Under the pieces are notes generated by a model. The model was given only the letters and a program-made list of their open reading frames with translations, searched no databases and had not been told where the DNA came from. Positions 6,074 to 8,670 of a stretch of 8,670 nt of DNA are shown piece after piece. The stretch spans positions 1 through 8,670 of the forward strand of contig JAUZEX010000862.1 in assembly GCA_030838815.1 (NCBI GenBank), in the 5' to 3' direction. Source of the stretch: Actinomycetota bacterium (GTDB taxonomy: Bacteria; Actinomycetota; Acidimicrobiia; IMCC26256; BP-133). The number at the start of each line of letters is the position of its first letter. Positions within the stretch are counted from its first letter, which is position 1. The position numbers and the translations under genes were made by a program.

Positions 6074-7393
6074 TCAGTACTCGTTGGCGATGAAGAGGTC
6101 CTGGGCCGGGAACTTGGTGATCACATGGGCGCCGCGCTCGGTGATCACCACCTCCTCCTCGATCCGGGCGGCGGAGAAGCCGTCCGACGCCGGGCAGTAG
6201 GTCTCCAGCGCGAAGACCATGCCGGGTTGGATCTCCACCGGAGCGCCCAGGCTGTTGAGCCGGCTGATGATCGGCCGCTCGTGCAGGCCGAGGCCCAGCC
6301 CGTGGCCGAACTGGAGCCCGAAGGCGGCCATCTCATCGGCGAAACCGAACTCGGTGGCGGCGGGCCACAGCCGGGCCACGGTGTCGGTGCCCACCCCGGG
6401 GCCGACCGCCTCGATGGCGGCGTCCATCCACTGGCGGGCCCGGGCATAGGCGTCCCGCTGCGGCGGCGTCGCGCTGCCCACGCTGAACGTCCGGTAGTAG
6501 CAGGTGCGGTATCCGTTATAGGACTGGATGATGTCGAAGAACGCCTGATCGCCGGGACGGATGATCCGATCGGAGAAGTTGTGCGGATGCGGGTTGCACC
6601 GTTCGCCCGACACAGCGTTGATGGCCTCGACCTGATCGGAACCCATCTCGTAGAGGCGCTTGTTGGCCAGCGCCACGATCTCGTTCTCCCGCACGCCGGG
6701 TTTGAGGGCCTCCACGATGTCCTGGTAGACGCCGTCCACCATGGCCGCGGCCTGGGTGAGGAGGGTGATCTCGTCGACGGACTTGATCTGGCGGGCGTCC
6801 AGCATCAACTGCTGGGCATCGAGCACCTTCAGGCCCTGGCGCTGCATCTCGAACAGGAACGGTGGCTCCACGATGTCGACGCCCACCGGCTGATCGGCGA
6901 GTCCGGCGTCGGTCAGCATGCCCTTGAGCTCACGGACGGCCGACTCCATCAGCCCGACGGCCGGCGCGATCGCGCCCCGGAGGCCCAGCATCCCGGCCCG
7001 GCAGTTCTCCGGGGCCAGCCAGGGGGAATAGAGCTGATGGTGCTTGGCCGCCGAGCCGAAGTCCCACAGCACCGGTTCTCCGCCGCGGGGAAGCAGCGCG
7101 TAGCGGGTCATCTTGTCCCCGAGCGCCCCGCCGATCCACGTCTGGGTCACGTAGCGGATGTTGTAGAAGTCGAAGAGCAGGAACGCGCCGCATTCGCTCG
7201 ACTCGAGCGCGGCCCTGGCCCGACCCAGCCGGTAGTCGCGCAGCCGGCCGAAGTCGACGCGCTGCTCGAAATCCACGCCCCCGTGGCCCGGAGCGGGCAG
7301 GGGAGCGGTCTCTGGCCTGGTCTTTGGGCTCGTCCGGGTCTCTGTGCTCGTCCGGGTCTCTGTGCTCGTCCGGGTCTCTGTGCTCGTCGTCAC
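6074..7393 (-). CDS. M24 family (creatinase/prolidase/aminopeptidase P-like) protein with altered metal site
   Basis: About 439 residues. After a repetitive, probably disordered N-terminus (1-40) comes a creatinase-like N-terminal domain (roughly 45-200), then the pita-bread M24 domain. M24 uses five metal ligands (Asp, Asp, His, Glu, Glu). Here D287 (FFDI), H364 (FGHGLGLGLHE), E397 (ALETY) and E412 (ARIEEE) are present, but the second Asp, normally in a GYxSDxTRTF-type motif, is replaced by C298 in GYRTCYYRTF. It may bind one metal, use Cys, or act without metal as creatinase does. Likely role: hydrolysis of a C-N bond in the pathway substrate rather than general peptide turnover. The start taken is the GTG at 7393, overlapping the upstream TGA as GTGA with GGAG about 10 nt upstream; another in-frame GTG lies at 7444. 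A start near V40, after the repeat, is also possible. Family sure; reaction open. Confidence 0.88.
   Translation of the reverse strand: MTTSTETRTSTETRTSTETRTSPKTRPETAPLPAPGHGGVDFEQRVDFGRLRDYRLGRARAALESSECGAFLLFDFYNIRYVTQTWIGGALGDKMTRYALLPRGGEPVLWDFGSAAKHHQLYSPWLAPENCRAGMLGLRGAIAPAVGLMESAVRELKGMLTDAGLADQPVGVDIVEPPFLFEMQRQGLKVLDAQQLMLDARQIKSVDEITLLTQAAAMVDGVYQDIVEALKPGVRENEIVALANKRLYEMGSDQVEAINAVSGERCNPHPHNFSDRIIRPGDQAFFDIIQSYNGYRTCYYRTFSVGSATPPQRDAYARARQWMDAAIEAVGPGVGTDTVARLWPAATEFGFADEMAAFGLQFGHGLGLGLHERPIISRLNSLGAPVEIQPGMVFALETYCPASDGFSAARIEEEVVITERGAHVITKFPAQDLFIANEY
7311..7388 (-). repeat. 18-bp tandem repeat coding for TETRTS hexapeptides at the M24 N-terminus
   Basis: Three identical 18-bp units (plus strand ctcgtccgggtctctgtg) run at 7329-7346, 7347-7364 and 7365-7382. 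A 6-nt start of a further unit lies at 7383-7388, and a degenerate copy at about 7311-7328 matches 11 of its last 15 bases. Read on the minus strand in the M24 frame, each unit gives Thr-Glu-Thr-Arg-Thr-Ser; the degenerate copy gives PKTRPE. The unit is a multiple of three, so copy-number change would keep the frame. The array begins right after the upstream dehydrogenase stop. Confidence 0.9.
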
Positions 7394-8340
7394 CGGCCTG
7401 GCGCTCCGTTCAGACCGTCGTCGACCTCGGCGTTCTCCGGCCACAATTCCAGGCCGGCGCGGCGGGCCTGCTCCACGATGAGCTCGGCGAAGTCGTTGTC
7501 CCGATGTCCTGCCCCGACGGCGCTGGCGACGATCTGCGCCGTTGTCGAGGCCAGCGGCATGGGCGCCTCCAGCTCCCGGGCGGCGGTCAGGCCGAGGTCG
7601 AGGTCCTTGCGCAGCAAGGGCATGGTGAAGGTCGGCGTGAAGTCCAGGTTGACCAGGGCCGGCGTCTTGTACCGGGAGAACTCCGAGCCCAGCACGGAGT
7701 TGTTCAGGAACTCCAGGAAGGCGGCGCGGCTCGCGCCGCCTTTCTCGGCCAGCACCGTGACCTCGGCCAGGGACTGGGTCACCACGGCCAGGAACACGTT
7801 GTGGCAGATCTTCACGAGGCGGGCGACTTCGCCCTCCCCGACGTAGGTGACCCCGCGACCGAGCGCCTCGAGCAGCGGGGCGACTTCCTCGAACGCCGGC
7901 CGGGGACCGGATACCGCCAGGGTCAGCTTGCCGGCGCCGACCACCTTCGGGTTGCCGCTGACCGGTGCGGCGAGATACTCCGTGCCGACCTTCGCCGCGT
8001 CCGTCCGAACCTGCGCCGACGCCTCGGCCGACACCGTGGAGGAATCGACGAGCACGCCGGGTCCGGTGCAGCCGGTGAGCAGGCCGTCCTCGCCGGAGGT
8101 CACGGCCAGCAGGTCGGCGGAGGCGGACACCATGCTGAACACCACGTCCCGGTCGGCCAGCTCGACCGGGCGGTCCACCACCGTCGCGCCGTACTCGACC
8201 AGCGCCGCGGCCTTGGCCTTCGTCCGGTTGTAGACGGCGACGTCGAAGCCCGCCCCCAGCAACCGGGTGACCAGGGCGGAGCCCATCCGGCCCGCGCCGA
8301 TCCAGCCGATACGGGTCTCGTCACCAACGCTGATCGTCAT
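7390..8340 (-). CDS. NAD(P)-dependent beta-hydroxyacid dehydrogenase (3-hydroxyisobutyrate dehydrogenase-like)
   Basis: A 316-residue two-domain enzyme. The N-terminal Rossmann fold has IGWIGAGRMGSAL (GxGxxG at 15-20). The second strand ends NRT (38-40), where Arg39 suggests NADP(H) preference. The substrate loop DSSTVSAEAS (99-108) and the PVSGNPKVVGAGKLTL stretch (126-141) follow; the family's SGG is SGN here. The catalytic Lys is K177 in LVKICHNV, with N181 four residues on, and the all-alpha C-terminal domain contains RKDLDL (244-249). Such enzymes interconvert a 3-hydroxyacid and its semialdehyde, or reduce short aldehyde acids such as tartronate or succinate semialdehyde. It is translated from ATG 8340 behind an AGGAGGAGG site, 9 nt after the catalase stop, and its TGA overlaps the M24 GTG. 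It could make or remove the aldehyde used by the downstream semialdehyde dehydrogenase. An imine reductase-type role is a less likely alternative. Confidence 0.9.
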   Translation of the reverse strand: MTISVGDETRIGWIGAGRMGSALVTRLLGAGFDVAVYNRTKAKAAALVEYGATVVDRPVELADRDVVFSMVSASADLLAVTSGEDGLLTGCTGPGVLVDSSTVSAEASAQVRTDAAKVGTEYLAAPVSGNPKVVGAGKLTLAVSGPRPAFEEVAPLLEALGRGVTYVGEGEVARLVKICHNVFLAVVTQSLAEVTVLAEKGGASRAAFLEFLNNSVLGSEFSRYKTPALVNLDFTPTFTMPLLRKDLDLGLTAARELEAPMPLASTTAQIVASAVGAGHRDNDFAELIVEQARRAGLELWPENAEVDDGLNGAPGR

Positions 8341-8341
8341 G

Positions 8342-8350
8342 CCTCCTCCT
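8342..8350 (-). promoter_or_regulatory. Strong Shine-Dalgarno of the hydroxyacid dehydrogenase, overlapping the catalase stop
   Basis: AGGAGGAGG on the minus strand directly precedes the ATG at 8340 and shares its first base with the catalase TGA (8352-8350). It supports the start and ties catalase to the operon. Confidence 0.7.
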
Positions 8351-8670
8351 CAGGACTGCCCGCTCCGGACGCCCTTCTCGACCCGGTCGCCCAGATCCGC
8401 GTCGACGTTGTGCCAGTACTCGAATGCCCGCTGCAGGACCGGCTCGGTGACACGGTTGAGCAGATGACCGACGATGTTGTTCACCAGCCGCTCCCGGGCC
8501 GCGTCGTCGAGTACGTCGCGCACCAGGGTGCCGGCCTGACCCCAGTCGTCGTCCTCGGCGTGGAGCGTGCCGGCGGCGTGCACCATGTCGCCGTCGGCGT
8601 GCCAGCCCGCCGGCTGGCCGTAGTGGGCGGTGTCGGCCCGCGGTCCACCCTTGGAGTTCGGGGCGTAGAC
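8350..8670 (-). CDS. Heme catalase, C-terminal fragment (5' end outside window)
   Basis: The last 106 codons of a catalase, open to the right edge and ending in TGA at 8350. The C-terminal part of small-subunit catalases is recognisable: VYAPNSKGGPRAD at the edge (like the YEPNSxGGP segment of the family), QAGTLVRDV, then ERLVNNIVGHLL, EPVLQRAFEYW and NVDADLGDRVEKGVR. The protein should destroy H2O2 in the cytoplasm. Heme ligands and the NADPH site are upstream and not visible. No flavodoxin-like C-terminal domain is present, which fits a clade of about 480-500 residues. Its stop lies 9 nt before the next gene's ATG, so it shares the transcript. A catalase inside a catabolic operon often accompanies an H2O2-forming oxidase; none is visible here, so that link is inference. 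Confidence 0.92.
   Translation of the reverse strand, partial: VYAPNSKGGPRADTAHYGQPAGWHADGDMVHAAGTLHAEDDDWGQAGTLVRDVLDDAARERLVNNIVGHLLNRVTEPVLQRAFEYWHNVDADLGDRVEKGVRSGQS

Larger units (their letters stand above)
1..8670 (-). other. Probable single eight-gene catabolic operon
   Basis: All eight genes are co-directional. Junctions, in order from catalase, are a 9-nt gap, a 4-nt overlap (GTGA), an 11-nt gap, a 13-nt overlap, a 4-nt overlap (ATGA), a 7-nt gap and a 13-nt gap. No room exists for internal promoters between genes and no hairpin with a T-run is seen, so the promoter and terminator should lie outside the window. Contents suggest catabolism of an organic nitrogen compound: three hydrolase-type proteins, two aldehyde/hydroxyacid redox enzymes, an E1 pair and catalase. 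The operon structure is read from sequence; the pathway is inferred. Confidence 0.75.

Noticed and set aside
6125..7846. A 573-codon plus-strand open frame opposite the M24 gene and the hydroxyacid dehydrogenase
   Set aside because: Same composition argument. It includes the antisense reading of the 18-bp repeat (repeated ARPGLC), which looks protein-like only because the repeat is in frame in every reading.

Overview
The window looks like chromosomal DNA from a GC-rich actinobacterium. Third codon positions are strongly GC-biased, start codons include GTG, and genes meet by short overlaps or gaps of at most 13 nt. The genus cannot be fixed from the sequence. All genes lie on the minus strand, so transcription runs from high to low coordinates. 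I see no RNA gene, insertion sequence, CRISPR array, terminator or internal promoter. No stretch over 300 bases lacks a gene.

Layout in transcription order: the C-terminal end of a heme catalase (8670-8350, cut by the window edge); an NAD(P)-dependent beta-hydroxyacid dehydrogenase (8340-7390); an M24 (creatinase/prolidase-like) protein with an 18-bp tandem repeat at its N-terminus (7393-6074); E1 alpha (6062-5085) and E1 beta (5097-4120) of a thiamine-diphosphate 2-oxoacid/acetoin dehydrogenase; a GabD-like semialdehyde dehydrogenase (4123-2657); an ATZ/TRZ-type amidohydrolase (2649-1303); and a YtcJ-like amidohydrolase family 3 protein (1289-1, cut by the window edge). The tight junctions (gaps 9, 11, 7 and 13 nt; overlaps 4, 13 and 4 nt) make one polycistronic unit very likely. 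Its promoter should lie beyond the right edge.

The gene set reads as a catabolic operon for an organic nitrogen compound. Three C-N hydrolase-type proteins could open or trim an amide, lactam, guanidino or cyclic amine. The hydroxyacid dehydrogenase, E1 pair and semialdehyde dehydrogenase could carry the carbon skeleton to central metabolism. The catalase hints at an H2O2-producing oxidase nearby. The substrate is unknown; this scheme is inference from family membership and gene order.

The points most worth a second look are the E1 alpha/beta pair with no lipoyl E2 or E3 in view but coupled to a semialdehyde dehydrogenase, the M24 protein with Cys where a metal-binding Asp is expected, and its repeated Thr-Glu-Thr-Arg-Thr-Ser N-terminus.
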